Of a stretch of DNA of 64,000 nt, positions 27,076-36,353 are shown piece by piece. A program made the position numbers and the translations under genes. Positions within the stretch are counted from its first letter, which is position 1. The number at the start of each line of letters is the position of its first letter. This DNA comes from an uncultured Duncaniella sp. (GTDB lineage: Bacteria > Bacteroidota > Bacteroidia > Bacteroidales > Muribaculaceae), in assembly GCA_910589485.1 (NCBI GenBank), contig CAJUSW010000006.1, positions 146,527 to 210,526 of the forward strand, in the 5' to 3' direction. The notes under the pieces are model-generated. The model was not told where the DNA came from. It saw nothing but the letters and a program-made list of their open reading frames with translations, and searched no databases.

Positions 27076-29043
27076 TTAACCGAACAGCCGGCTGAGATAG
27101 TCGTTGGGGATTATTGCGAATACGTTTTTACCGTCGGGGGTGACGGCGGGTGATTTGGAACGGAACAGGTCGCTGAGCAGACGGTCGATCTCGTCGGCTG
27201 TCAACGATTGTCCGCGCCTGATGGCTCCTGACCGGGCCATGGAGCGAGCCACCTGCTCCTGCATGGCCGATGCTATGTCGAGGCCGGTCTCGGTGATCGA
27301 TTCGATCATGCCGAGCACCATGTCGCGCGATGAGGTGTCGATGAGCTGTGACGGCACTCCGTCGATGCTCCATGTGGTGCCTCCGCGATGGGTGATGATG
27401 AATCCGAGTTCACCCATGCACTTCACTATGTCGGTGAGCACGGCGCTCTGGGCGGCCGACAGCTCGAGCACTTCGGGGAACATTGTGGCCTGTGCCACAA
27501 ATTCCTGCTCATGGGCATTGGAGATGTAGGAGTCGTAGAGCACTCTCAGATGGGCCCTGTGCTGGTCAATGACCATGAGGCCGTCGTGAGTAGGAGTGAG
27601 GATATAGGTATCCTTATACTGCATGGCATTGCCCAGGAACGGTTGTTGGGCCTGGGTGGGGGTGCCATGGTCGAGCGGTAGTTCGGTCGGGGTGCTCTCC
27701 TCAGCCTGAGGCACTGCTTCCAACCCTTCGTCGCGCTTGCGCATGAAGTCATCATACAGCTTGGCCCAGTCGGTGGCGGCCGATGTGCGTTTGCCAGTGC
27801 CCCCGTTGTAGGAGCCTGCGCCGGCCGAGGCCCGGGGCGCAGTCGCGCTCACCGGACGCATGAACGCTTGGGGTGCGGGGATGCGGGATGGTGCCACGTA
27901 GTCGCTACCGAATATCTCGGCAGGATCGGGAATAGGTTCGCCGAACGGGTTATAACCGGGGTCGATGTCAATTTCGGGCATCTTCTCGGCATTGGGGTCG
28001 AACACGGGAATATCGGGCGCGTCCTCGCGGTCGAAATCGAGCGAGGGCCCCACATTGAAGCGTCCGAGCGAGTCGCGGATGGCAGCGGTGAGTATCTGCC
28101 ATATGGCCTGCTCATTCTCGAACTTTATTTCGTTCTTGGTGGGGTGGATGTTTACGTCGATGGTCTCGGGATCCACCCTGAGGTTGATGAAATAGTTGGG
28201 CTGTGTGTCGGCCGGGATCAGTTTCTCATAACACTGCATCACCGCCTTGTGGAAATAGGGGTGACGCATGTTGCGCCCGTTGACCATGAAGAACTGCAAC
28301 GGATTGCGCCGGCGGGCGTTCTCGGGCAGACCCACGAATCCGTTGACGCTTACAATGGATGTGTCGGTCTCGATGGGGATGAGTTGCTTGTCGAGGTTCT
28401 TGCCGAACAGGTCACAGATCCTTTTCTTCATGGGCCCGTGCATCAGCGAGTGGACGGTGGTGTCGTTGCTGATGAGGGTGAAATCTATGCCGGTGTTGAC
28501 GAGGGCGAGGCGCTCGAATTCGCGCATGATGGCGCTCAGCTCCACGGAGTCTTTCTTCAGAAACTTGCGTCGGGCCGGAACGTTGAAGAACAGGTTCTTG
28601 ACCATCATGTTGGATCCGGGCACGCACGCCTCAGGCTCCTGGCTCTCGACCTTGGACCCATTGATGAGGATGCGTGTGCCGAGGGTCTCGCCCTGGCGCA
28701 TGGTGCGGAGATCGATCTGGGCGATGGCTGCGATCGATGCGAGAGCCTCGCCACGGAATCCCATGGTGTGGAGTGTAAACAGATCGTCGGCCTGAGAAAT
28801 CTTGCTTGTGGCATGGCGCTCGAAAGCCAGGCGGGCGTCGGTATCGCTCATGCCCGAGCCATTGTCAATCACCTGTATGAGCGTGCGTCCGGCATCCTTC
28901 AGCACTATGGTGACTGCTGTGGCACCTGCGTCGATGGAATTTTCCACCAGCTCCTTGATCACTGAGGCGGGACGCTGTATGACCTCGCCGGCGGCTATCT
29001 GATTGGCCACCGAGTCGGGCAACAGTCTGATCACGTCGCTCAT
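27076..29043 (-). CDS. mutL: DNA mismatch repair protein MutL (endonuclease motif degenerate)
   Basis: 655 residues. The GHKL ATPase domain is intact: ELVENSIDAG with Asn35, DNGSGM at 60-65, GFRGEALASI at 95-104. A DNA-binding transducer domain follows to about 330, then a Pro-rich linker (350-470) and the dimerisation domain. The endonuclease signature DQHAxxExxxxE reads DQHRAHLRVLYD at 493-504, so both Glu positions are changed (Leu, Asp). The C-terminal CPHGRP metal motif reads TPDGKN near residue 635. It is therefore predicted to lack nicking activity, as in E. coli MutL, although no MutH is seen here. Its ATG overlaps the stop of the OstA-like gene by 4 bp. Confidence 0.96.
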   Translation of the reverse strand: MSDVIRLLPDSVANQIAAGEVIQRPASVIKELVENSIDAGATAVTIVLKDAGRTLIQVIDNGSGMSDTDARLAFERHATSKISQADDLFTLHTMGFRGEALASIAAIAQIDLRTMRQGETLGTRILINGSKVESQEPEACVPGSNMMVKNLFFNVPARRKFLKKDSVELSAIMREFERLALVNTGIDFTLISNDTTVHSLMHGPMKKRICDLFGKNLDKQLIPIETDTSIVSVNGFVGLPENARRRNPLQFFMVNGRNMRHPYFHKAVMQCYEKLIPADTQPNYFINLRVDPETIDVNIHPTKNEIKFENEQAIWQILTAAIRDSLGRFNVGPSLDFDREDAPDIPVFDPNAEKMPEIDIDPGYNPFGEPIPDPAEIFGSDYVAPSRIPAPQAFMRPVSATAPRASAGAGSYNGGTGKRTSAATDWAKLYDDFMRKRDEGLEAVPQAEESTPTELPLDHGTPTQAQQPFLGNAMQYKDTYILTPTHDGLMVIDQHRAHLRVLYDSYISNAHEQEFVAQATMFPEVLELSAAQSAVLTDIVKCMGELGFIITHRGGTTWSIDGVPSQLIDTSSRDMVLGMIESITETGLDIASAMQEQVARSMARSGAIRRGQSLTADEIDRLLSDLFRSKSPAVTPDGKNVFAIIPNDYLSRLFG

Positions 29044-31124
29044 GAGCGTCCCTCCTTTCCCTCCTCGTTATTGGTTATGGGATCCTCCTTTATTATAGGT
29101 GTCTCTTTTTCGGGTTCATCGCCTGACGCTGACTCCGGATCATCCTGCCGTGAGGCTGGGGTATCGGTCATTTCTGGGGTGTCGGTCACGGCTCCCTGCC
29201 GGGCTATGCTGTCGGGGTGCTGGACGGGGATGGCTATGGAGTCGGGCAGAGTGATGTCGGCCGGGATACTGTCGGGGAACATCAGACTGTCAGCCGGAAC
29301 GCTGTCGGCAGGAATGCTGTCGGAGGAAGTCGGCTCTGGAAGCATGTCGGTGAGCGCGGGAACCGACGGTTCCATCACCGGGAGCTTGGGCGCGGGCTTG
29401 CCTGTGGCCTGACCGCGCATGGTGAGGGCATCCTTGCTCATACGTCCGAGTATGTTCTGCTTCACGAGATCGTCCATCTCGGAGGGGTAGTCAAACACCT
29501 CGTCGGGCGACATGGGTCTCAGCGGGCCATACCATCGGAATTTGGGCAGGTAGTAGCTACTCCTCTTGGCCAGATAGAGCGGAGTAACCTTGCCGGTGGT
29601 CTCGGGCCACATGATGAGGCGCTGTATGTCGCCGTTCTCGAAGTAGGCGTCCATGTAGGAGCTTTCGGTGAATGAGAACTTGTTGTAGGTGGAGTCGTTC
29701 TCCATCGGGAACATGATGGTCTGCACATTTCCCTCGCAGTAGAGGCGGTTGATGGTCGAGTCGGCCATCCAGGCAGTCATGTCGCTTGCCGAGAGCTGGT
29801 TGTAACAATCCTCGCCGATGTGCTGAGACATGAGTCCCATCTCGGGGAGTCGGGCCCAGTCGATGGTGGAGTCGTTCATGTGCACCCATATCACGTTGCC
29901 GATCACCTGCTTGTCGCCATACCACACTATGGGGTTGTAATACATATATAATATGGAGTCGCGCTCCACCATGCTCATGGAGTCGCACAGGCCCTGGATG
30001 TCGTTGCGGAAGAATCTCACGCGGTGAAAGGCGTTGGTGATCTTGGTGGTGTCGCCCGGAGTCTCGCTCACCATGTAGGCGGTGATGGTGTCGCCGTGGA
30101 GGTAGAGGGTATCCTTGCCGGAGTACTCCATGGCAAGAGCGTTGCCGGTGACAAACGCGCTGTCGCGGAACTCGTCGTAGTATCCGTAATCGCCCAGCAG
30201 TGACGACTGCTTGGCCGAGTCGGTAAGCACCATGTTGCCGAAAGCCTCGCCGAAGCCCTGGTCGCGGTCGTAGAAGAGGGTGTCGCCCGTGAGCGTGTTG
30301 CCACGGCGCGTGTGCACCATCGAGCGCTCGTAGAGATCGGCTATGCCGGTGCGGGTGTCATAGAAGCCCGATGTAGAGGTGATCTCGCCGTCCTTGCTCA
30401 CGATGAGGGTCTTGCACATCAGCTGTGCCATGCCGGTATCGGTGTTGTAGGTGAGCGAGTCGGTGTACATCTTGAGCGTATCGTTCTCCTGCGGGCCGGT
30501 GAGGTCCACATCGAGATAGAAGAAGGCATCCTTGGTGGAGGGATAATAGTAACCCTGTCTCGACACCAGGGTGTTGGTCTTGTCGTCGAGAGTGCCTCCC
30601 ACCATGTAGTAGCCTACATCGGCGGGGATATCGTAGAAGAATACCGGGGTTGTGAGGGTGACGTCGCGGTTGATGAGCCTCACGTTACGGCCGGGATAGG
30701 CGCGCAGTTCGGCTATCTCGGTCATGCCGTCGTAGTACAGTTCGTCGCTGTAGACAAAGAGGGTGTCGCCCTGCTCCATGCGCACATTGTTGTAGGCTTC
30801 GAGCGAGGAGTTTTCCTCGTAGAACAGCGCCGAGTCGCAGTACATGAACATGTCGCCCTTGCGGAACTGCACGTTTCCGATGAGCACCTGGGCCTCGGAG
30901 CCCATAGGCTTGTCAAGCCTGTCGGCATATTCGACAAATACCTTGCCGGGCTCATGCCTGTCGGCCTTAGGGATCATGGGTCTGATCACAGGCTTGCGGT
31001 CATGAGCGTCGCTTTTCTCCTTGGCCGCAGGGGCCTTGGTGGCGGTGTTGTCGGGTACCTGGGCCAGCATGGCCGGAAGCGACACGAGCGCGATAGCCAC
31101 GAGTGCGGTAGCCGATGATCTCAT
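29040..31124 (-). CDS. OstA/LptA-like protein
   Basis: 694 residues with a signal peptide (RSSATALVAIALVSLPAMLA). Residues about 60-330 consist of repeated OstA-type strands with patterns such as VLIGNVQFRKGDMFMYCDSA, LEAYNNVRMEQGDTLFVYSD and FGEAFGNMVLTDSAKQSSLL, as in the beta-jellyroll that carries lipopolysaccharide through the periplasm. The C-terminal 120 residues are low-complexity (Pro, Asp, Ser: SIPADSVPADSLMFPDSIPA) and may be disordered. It is longer than LptA and lacks the LptD barrel, so it is probably a Bacteroidetes-specific LPS-transport component (inference). It lies 18 bp after the SurA-like gene and overlaps mutL by 4 bp, forming an outer-membrane biogenesis operon. Confidence 0.8.
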   Translation of the reverse strand: MRSSATALVAIALVSLPAMLAQVPDNTATKAPAAKEKSDAHDRKPVIRPMIPKADRHEPGKVFVEYADRLDKPMGSEAQVLIGNVQFRKGDMFMYCDSALFYEENSSLEAYNNVRMEQGDTLFVYSDELYYDGMTEIAELRAYPGRNVRLINRDVTLTTPVFFYDIPADVGYYMVGGTLDDKTNTLVSRQGYYYPSTKDAFFYLDVDLTGPQENDTLKMYTDSLTYNTDTGMAQLMCKTLIVSKDGEITSTSGFYDTRTGIADLYERSMVHTRRGNTLTGDTLFYDRDQGFGEAFGNMVLTDSAKQSSLLGDYGYYDEFRDSAFVTGNALAMEYSGKDTLYLHGDTITAYMVSETPGDTTKITNAFHRVRFFRNDIQGLCDSMSMVERDSILYMYYNPIVWYGDKQVIGNVIWVHMNDSTIDWARLPEMGLMSQHIGEDCYNQLSASDMTAWMADSTINRLYCEGNVQTIMFPMENDSTYNKFSFTESSYMDAYFENGDIQRLIMWPETTGKVTPLYLAKRSSYYLPKFRWYGPLRPMSPDEVFDYPSEMDDLVKQNILGRMSKDALTMRGQATGKPAPKLPVMEPSVPALTDMLPEPTSSDSIPADSVPADSLMFPDSIPADITLPDSIAIPVQHPDSIARQGAVTDTPEMTDTPASRQDDPESASGDEPEKETPIIKEDPITNNEEGKEGRS

Positions 31125-31142
31125 GCGTAGTATATAATGTGA

Positions 31143-32528
31143 TTAGTTGGCCGAAGCCTTGATCCATCCTTTGTGGGTAAATTCGCAGTCGCGCCATCCG
31201 TCCTCGATGCGGGTGTAGGTCTCGGCGATCTTTTTCTCAAGCCATTTCTTGAGTATGGCCGCCTGCTGGGACTGCTCGTACATCTCCTTGATCTGCTGAT
31301 AGTCGTCAGCCATGTTGGCGCGGTGACCTTCGATGCGGTTGGTCAGTTTCACCAGGGCCACGATGTCCTGGCTGGTCTTGGGATCCTTCATGATGAAGGC
31401 GTCGGATATGTCGCCGGGTTGCATGTCGTTGACCACCTTGGCGATCTCCTGGGGGAGTTCCGACATCTCGAAGCGCGAGGTGTTGTAGTTGTTGGACTGC
31501 ATGTTGGTGTTCACCATCAATCCGCGGTTGTTGCGGGTGTCCTTGTCGTGGGAGATTGCGGCTACAGCCTCCTCGAAGGGGATATTGTTCTTCACGAGGT
31601 CCTTGTGGAGCGAGTCGAGACGCACCACTGCCTCCTCGAGATCCTTCTCGGCCACGCGGGGACGAAGCAGGATGTGGCGCACGTTCACGCGGTCGCCTCG
31701 CTTCTCGATGAGCTGGATGATGTGGTAGCCATACTCGGTCTCCACGATCTTGGAAACCTTGTTCTTATCGTTGAGGTTGAATGCCACGGCGGTGAATTCG
31801 GGCACAAACTGGGCGCGGCCCGAGAATCCGAGCTCTCCGCCACGTCTTGCCGAGCCGGGATCCTCGCTGTAGAGGACGGCCAGGGTGGAGAAGTCGCTCT
31901 CGCCACGGTTAACGCGATCGGCAAAGTCACGCAGGCGCGCCTTGACGTTCTCGATCTCCTCGCGGGGGATGGCGGGGGCGGCGGTGAGGATCTGTACCTC
32001 CACCTTGCGGGGCACATAGGGGATGGAATCTTCGGGGAGCTTGTCGAAGTAGCGGCGCACATCGGCCGGGGTGGCCTTGACGCCCTTGACGAGCGAGTGT
32101 TGCACCTGCTGGACGCGTGAGCGGTTGGCGATCATGTCGCGCAGGTACTCGCGGATGGCGGGGAGGGGCTTGTTGAACATCTGCTCCACCTTCTCCTGGG
32201 TGCCGAGCTGGGCTATGTAGTTGTTGATGGTCTGGTCCACCTGCTGCTGTACCATGCTTTCGGAGACCTCGATGGTGTCGAGCTCGGCCTGATGGAGATA
32301 CAGTTTCTCGATGGCGAGCTGTTCGGGGATCACGCAATAGGGGTCGCCATTGATGGGCACCTTCTCGTAGAGCATGCTCTGATAGGCTTCCTCAATCTCG
32401 GATTTCCATATCGGCTGGTCGCCTACGACCCAGGCTACCTCTTCGGCTGAATTGTCAATGGCGGCAACGGCATAGGATACTCCCAGGAGGGAGGCTATGC
32501 CAAGTAGTAGTATATTCTTGATCTTCAC
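31143..32528 (-). CDS. SurA-like periplasmic peptidyl-prolyl isomerase chaperone
   Basis: 461 residues with a signal peptide (KIKNILLLGIASLLGVSYAVAA). The N-terminal chaperone domain contains EEVAWVVGDQPIWKSEIEEA and the rest of the SurA N fold to about residue 170. Two parvulin domains follow: RVNRGESDFSTLAVLYSEDP and GGELGFSGRAQFVPEFTAVA in the first, and DRVNVRHILLRPRVAEKDLE with DTRNNRGLMVN in the second. The role is folding and delivery of outer-membrane proteins. It heads the operon with the OstA-like and mutL genes. A TACCTTTG -7 box lies about 43 bp upstream. Confidence 0.9.
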   Translation of the reverse strand: MKIKNILLLGIASLLGVSYAVAAIDNSAEEVAWVVGDQPIWKSEIEEAYQSMLYEKVPINGDPYCVIPEQLAIEKLYLHQAELDTIEVSESMVQQQVDQTINNYIAQLGTQEKVEQMFNKPLPAIREYLRDMIANRSRVQQVQHSLVKGVKATPADVRRYFDKLPEDSIPYVPRKVEVQILTAAPAIPREEIENVKARLRDFADRVNRGESDFSTLAVLYSEDPGSARRGGELGFSGRAQFVPEFTAVAFNLNDKNKVSKIVETEYGYHIIQLIEKRGDRVNVRHILLRPRVAEKDLEEAVVRLDSLHKDLVKNNIPFEEAVAAISHDKDTRNNRGLMVNTNMQSNNYNTSRFEMSELPQEIAKVVNDMQPGDISDAFIMKDPKTSQDIVALVKLTNRIEGHRANMADDYQQIKEMYEQSQQAAILKKWLEKKIAETYTRIEDGWRDCEFTHKGWIKASAN

Positions 32529-32570
32529 GTGAATCGACTGGTTAATGTTACGTTTTTAGCAATTCAGCCC

Positions 32571-32578
32571 CAAAGGTA
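32571..32578 (-). promoter_or_regulatory. Candidate promoter of the surA-like/OstA/mutL operon
   Basis: TACCTTTG on the minus strand matches the Bacteroidetes -7 consensus exactly, about 43 bp upstream of the SurA-like ATG. No clear TTG box is found 20 bp upstream. Confidence 0.5.
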
Positions 32579-32671
32579 CGAAAAAATCCCCGTTTCTGAA
32601 GAAGCCATTATCATATAATCTGTTAAATTCTGCGAAGCCTGCACGCCGGTGAGCCAAAAGGAGATTATTTT

Positions 32672-32703
32672 TTTGTGGAGTTGCGGGATTTTTCATATTT
32701 TTG
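32672..32703 (+). promoter_or_regulatory. Promoter of the cytidylate-kinase-like gene
   Basis: TTTG at 32672-32675, a 20-bp spacer and TATTTTTG at 32696-32703 match the Bacteroidetes promoter fully. The start would fall near 32710, some 46 bp before the ATG at 32756. Confidence 0.75.
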
Positions 32704-32755
32704 GAGACATAAAAATGTAGCAAACCAAGTTTTCCCTATAATACTCCAGACCGCA

Positions 32756-33430
32756 ATGACTGATCAAAACACATCAGCTCTCCAGAATAATGTTCCCTCG
32801 ACCGTCCCCCCGTTTGTCATCACCGTAGGCCGTCAGTTCGGTAGCGGAGGCCGTGAACTGGCCCGCGCACTGGCCGATGAGCTCGGCATAGCCTACTATG
32901 ACAAGGAACTGCTGGTGGAGTCGGCCAAGCTCGCCGGCATCGAGCCTGAGTTCTTCGAGCAGAAGGATGAGCGTTTCCCCTCATTCCTGCACGGAATATT
33001 CTCATTCACGATGGGTGTCACCCCGATGTGCTATTACACCGGTGGCGGATCCATAACCGATGATTCGCTCTACAAGGCTATCAGTGATTTCCTCACGGCC
33101 GAGGCCGACAAGAGGTCGTTTGTGGTGGTGGGCCGTACTGCCGATTATATACTTAGGGATCATCCGAGGGTGGTCAATCTGTTTCTGCACGCTCCCATGG
33201 AGGAGTGTGTGAGACGCATCACGTCGAGAGCCGACGCGCTCACTCCTGAGAAGGCCGAGGCTATGGCCAAGCGCACCAACCGCTGGCGTGCCGACTATTA
33301 TAATTTCTTCACCGATAAGCAGTGGGGTAATGCGGCGAGCTATGATCTCACCATCGATACCTCGCGAATGACCATGCCTCAGATTGTGGAGCTGGTGAAA
33401 CATTATCTCAAGCTCCGTGGGCTGATATGA
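32756..33430 (+). CDS. Cytidylate kinase-like P-loop protein
   Basis: 224 residues from the ATG at 32756; a longer frame exists but begins inside the promoter. The N-terminal part has FVITVGRQFGSGGRELARAL, the glycine-rich nucleotide-binding loop of cytidylate-kinase-like proteins, and YYDKELLVESAKLAGIEPE. VVGRTADYILRDHPRVVNLF, RITSRAD and the C-terminal NFFTDKQWGNAASYDLTIDT complete the pattern. This family, common in Bacteroidetes, is a relative of Cmk but its substrate is not established, so no symbol is given. The gene is 30 bp upstream of a Crp-type regulator on the same strand. Confidence 0.85.
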   Translation: MTDQNTSALQNNVPSTVPPFVITVGRQFGSGGRELARALADELGIAYYDKELLVESAKLAGIEPEFFEQKDERFPSFLHGIFSFTMGVTPMCYYTGGGSITDDSLYKAISDFLTAEADKRSFVVVGRTADYILRDHPRVVNLFLHAPMEECVRRITSRADALTPEKAEAMAKRTNRWRADYYNFFTDKQWGNAASYDLTIDTSRMTMPQIVELVKHYLKLRGLI

Positions 33431-33460
33431 TGGCGGAGAGATGATATTTCCACAGGCGCC

Positions 33461-34039
33461 ATGGCTCAATTCAATCATTATCTGGATGTACTTGATCTCT
33501 CGGAGGTCAGGGCATTGTGCATGAGCCGTGGCGAGCTTAGGGAATATGCCCGCGACGAGGCGTTTCTTCGCATCGGGGAGGTGTCGGAATATCTGGGGTT
33601 TGTGGAGTCGGGCTATTTCAAGTATGTGGTCCGGACGGCCGATGAGGTGGAACGGGTCGTGGGCCTGTCGTTTGAGAATGATTATGTGGGAGACATCAAT
33701 AGTGCGCTTGCCGGATCTCCAACCGAGGTGTCGGTGGTGGCCGGACAGCGTAGCCGTGTGTGGACCGTGGGGATGGGCGATTTCATAGAATTGGTTAGCG
33801 AAAAAGGCCTGGGGTATGCTATGGGCATAGAGGTGAGTCTGTTCAGGACCCTCTACACGAGGTATCTCGATATGTACAGGCTCACCCCCATGGAGCGGTA
33901 TGTCAAGATCCTCACCATGTATCCCGACATTCTTCAGCGAGTGCCTTTGCGTGAGCTTGCGTCCTTCCTCTGCATTACGCCTGTGCATCTCAGCCGTCTA
34001 CGTAAGTCTATCGCGCGGGGCGGGGTCGCCAATGAGTGA
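33461..34039 (+). CDS. Crp/Fnr-family transcriptional regulator
   Basis: 192 residues. Residues 1-115 form a cyclic-nucleotide-binding-like jellyroll (FLRIGEVSEYLGFVESGYFK is the typical strand pair), followed by a long dimerisation helix. The C-terminus has a short winged helix-turn-helix, LRELASFLCITPVHLSRLRK. No canonical cAMP-binding RxS motif is seen, so the ligand is unknown; many Bacteroidetes members are of this divergent kind. It is probably co-transcribed with the cytidylate-kinase-like gene. It converges with the leucine-rich-repeat gene, with 8 bp between the stops. Confidence 0.85.
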   Translation: MAQFNHYLDVLDLSEVRALCMSRGELREYARDEAFLRIGEVSEYLGFVESGYFKYVVRTADEVERVVGLSFENDYVGDINSALAGSPTEVSVVAGQRSRVWTVGMGDFIELVSEKGLGYAMGIEVSLFRTLYTRYLDMYRLTPMERYVKILTMYPDILQRVPLRELASFLCITPVHLSRLRKSIARGGVANE

Positions 34040-34047
34040 GATGCAAC

Positions 34048-35592
34048 CTATCGTGAATGGCTCATTTTTTCCGGCTCGCCGGGATACCACCACCCGTATC
34101 CATGGTCGGAGTAAGTGCCGGTGTCGGGGCGGTATTCGTATCTCCGGTCGTATTCAAATTCCGTCAACCGGTCGAAATGCTCGGGTATCTCACCGCCTAT
34201 GCGGTTGCCCTGGCACCATAGGCGCACAGGGTGGAGCGATGCTATATCGGCCACACGCAGACGATTGTAGGAGCAATCGATCCTTGCGAGTATGGATAGG
34301 TCAAGCCCCTCGAAGCTGAGGGTTTCGAGCTGATTGTGGCTACAGTAAAGCCATTGGAGATGCCGGCAACCGGTGATGTCGAGGGTTGAGAGGGCATTGT
34401 CGCTGCAGTGAAGTTCGGTGAGATTGCGGTAACCCGACATGTCAAGTGAAGTGAATCGGTTGGAATAACAATAATAATGGGCGAGAACCTCCTTCTGGTC
34501 GGATATGTCGAGCGACGTCAGCCGATTGTTGTAGCAATATATCCAATAGAGCCTGGGAGAACCGATTACGCTGAGGGATGAGATCTCGTTGTCCCCGCAG
34601 TTCAATATCTTCAGTTGCGGCGAGTTGCTGAGATCCAGTGACCTGAGCTCATTTTCATAGCAGAAACATTCGGAAAGATTGAATCGGTGGGGGATGTCGA
34701 GAGTGGTAAGTCGGTTTATCGCGCAACTTATGTGTTTCAAGGACACACATTCCGAAAGGTCGAGCGATTCCAGTCGACAATTGTGCACATCGAGGTTGGT
34801 AATTGTCCTGCACCATCCTATGTCGAGATGGCGCAGATTGTTGTAGGGGATGTGGAGTGACGTCAGCGACAGGCAACCGCTCAGGTCAATCTCCTCGAGT
34901 CCCGTATTGGTGCAGTCGATCTCGGTGAGCAAGGGGCAGTCGGACACATTGATTCTTGATATCTGATTCTTGGAGCACCGTAGGCTCACCAGCGCCTTGC
35001 ATCCCGACAGGTCGATGTCGCCCTTGAGATAGCGCTCATTGAGATTTAGTGACAGCCGTCCGTTTTCGTATCTCACCTCCGATCCCCATCGGTTGAGAGG
35101 CAGGTCGGATCCCCAATTCCCTCGGAAACGCCAGTTGGGTCCATCCGTGGCCTCATAGAGCCTCATCAGGTAGGCCCTTACCTCTTGTTCGGATGGCAAC
35201 GTCACCCCCACCATGTCCTGATTGACGGTGATTTCCGCAGAGGCGCGTCCGGCAGTTATGCGTAGGGTGGTGGATCGGGCCGTCTGCCCGGTGTTAGGGA
35301 GGGCTGAGTATGGAATTGAGATCTCTCCAGGTGTGCCGTATCTATGTTCGAGCACACCATTGAAATGCTCCGAAGTCGCCGGGATCTCGATTTTCCAATC
35401 CTTGTTGGTGGAGAACTGTATCATGACAATCCCGCCCTCGGGCAATGCCGACAGTGGCCCGGCATCGAGGATTGTCACGAAGTCGGGTTGCGGAGCTTCG
35501 GGTTCCTTCTCGGCATTGTCGGAGCACGAGCCGAGGAGGAGGGTCGGTATCAACATGAGGAGATAGGGAATGAGGCGGTGCGGCGATGTCAT
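34048..35592 (-). CDS. BACON and leucine-rich-repeat surface lipoprotein
   Basis: 514 residues with lipobox LLGSC (Cys23) followed by SDNAEKE, acidic residues suited to surface export. Residues about 35-130 look like a BACON-type beta-sandwich (FSTNKDWKIEIPATSEHFNG and RSTTLRITAGRASAEITVNQ). From about 155 the sequence becomes a string of roughly 20-residue leucine-rich repeats, each with a Cys- or Asn-containing turn: LVSLRCSKNQISRINVSDCP, LTEIDCTNTGLEEIDLSGCL, LTSLHIPYNNLRHLDIGWCR and so on through about 14 units. Such proteins bind host or microbial ligands; the partner is unknown. It is the first of three minus-strand exported-protein genes. Confidence 0.85.
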   Translation of the reverse strand: MTSPHRLIPYLLMLIPTLLLGSCSDNAEKEPEAPQPDFVTILDAGPLSALPEGGIVMIQFSTNKDWKIEIPATSEHFNGVLEHRYGTPGEISIPYSALPNTGQTARSTTLRITAGRASAEITVNQDMVGVTLPSEQEVRAYLMRLYEATDGPNWRFRGNWGSDLPLNRWGSEVRYENGRLSLNLNERYLKGDIDLSGCKALVSLRCSKNQISRINVSDCPLLTEIDCTNTGLEEIDLSGCLSLTSLHIPYNNLRHLDIGWCRTITNLDVHNCRLESLDLSECVSLKHISCAINRLTTLDIPHRFNLSECFCYENELRSLDLSNSPQLKILNCGDNEISSLSVIGSPRLYWIYCYNNRLTSLDISDQKEVLAHYYCYSNRFTSLDMSGYRNLTELHCSDNALSTLDITGCRHLQWLYCSHNQLETLSFEGLDLSILARIDCSYNRLRVADIASLHPVRLWCQGNRIGGEIPEHFDRLTEFEYDRRYEYRPDTGTYSDHGYGWWYPGEPEKMSHSR

Positions 35593-35601
35593 GGTGTGTT
35601 G

Positions 35602-36336
35602 CTATTGAGGATGCTCGGAAATGTAATTATCGATGAAATCAATGTAGACCATAGGGTCTGCTGCGATAGCATTGGCGGCTTCCTTGCGGGTCTCCTTGTC
35701 GGATACAAATTTCTCGGTCAATGCGTCGCCCAAAGCTTCATGTGACTTTGCTATCTCGGTGACACCCCAGAAACACCAGGCTTTGTTGCACCCCTTTTGC
35801 AGAGGGTTGGTATAGAACATGGCTATCCGGCCGGTGTCGCGGAATCTCACGGCCCAGTACTCCATCCATTGGTCTATATTCAATTTGCCACGGACACAGT
35901 TGCCGACGTAAGTGAGTTTGCATAGGTCAACGTTCTTACCGGCATGTTCGCGTTTCAGCATCTTATGCATAGTGCGACCGCCCAATGCGTTGGTCTTGCC
36001 GTTGAACGATACGTAGAAATCTCCGTCCTTGAAATCGGGGTGAGTACTGCTGATTATCAATATGGAATCGGTGTCCTTGGCTTGGCATTTCACTGATTTC
36101 CCGTCAGGGTCGGGGAGGATGTGGAAATTATGGGCGGGGACAAGATATGTCTGTCGATGGGTGCGCCAATGCTTTACGAGCGGGCCTTCGTAGACACTTC
36201 CGTCCTTGAACCATACTTTGGCGGCATTGATTCTCTCGGGAGTTTTTTCTTTGTTGCCGGCATTGGCAAGGACCGGTGATGAAAGGGCGATGGCACATAT
36301 CGCCACGGCTGTGAAAAGGTTGTACATACGGCTCAT
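35602..36336 (-). CDS. Small exported protein of unknown function (paralogue A)
   Basis: 244 residues with a signal peptide (NLFTAVAICAIALSSPVLANA). The motif VWFKDGSVYEGPLVKHWRTH and the later strand-rich segments align by eye with the neighbouring protein at 36354 (DGSV-x-x-G, then a strand, then a W/Y-rich segment), so the two are duplicates that have diverged. Residues near the end are helical and charged. No known family was recognised. The stop is 9 bp before the start of the leucine-rich-repeat gene. Confidence 0.65.
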   Translation of the reverse strand: MSRMYNLFTAVAICAIALSSPVLANAGNKEKTPERINAAKVWFKDGSVYEGPLVKHWRTHRQTYLVPAHNFHILPDPDGKSVKCQAKDTDSILIISSTHPDFKDGDFYVSFNGKTNALGGRTMHKMLKREHAGKNVDLCKLTYVGNCVRGKLNIDQWMEYWAVRFRDTGRIAMFYTNPLQKGCNKAWCFWGVTEIAKSHEALGDALTEKFVSDKETRKEAANAIAADPMVYIDFIDNYISEHPQ

Positions 36337-36353
36337 AAGTAAGGGGATATAGG

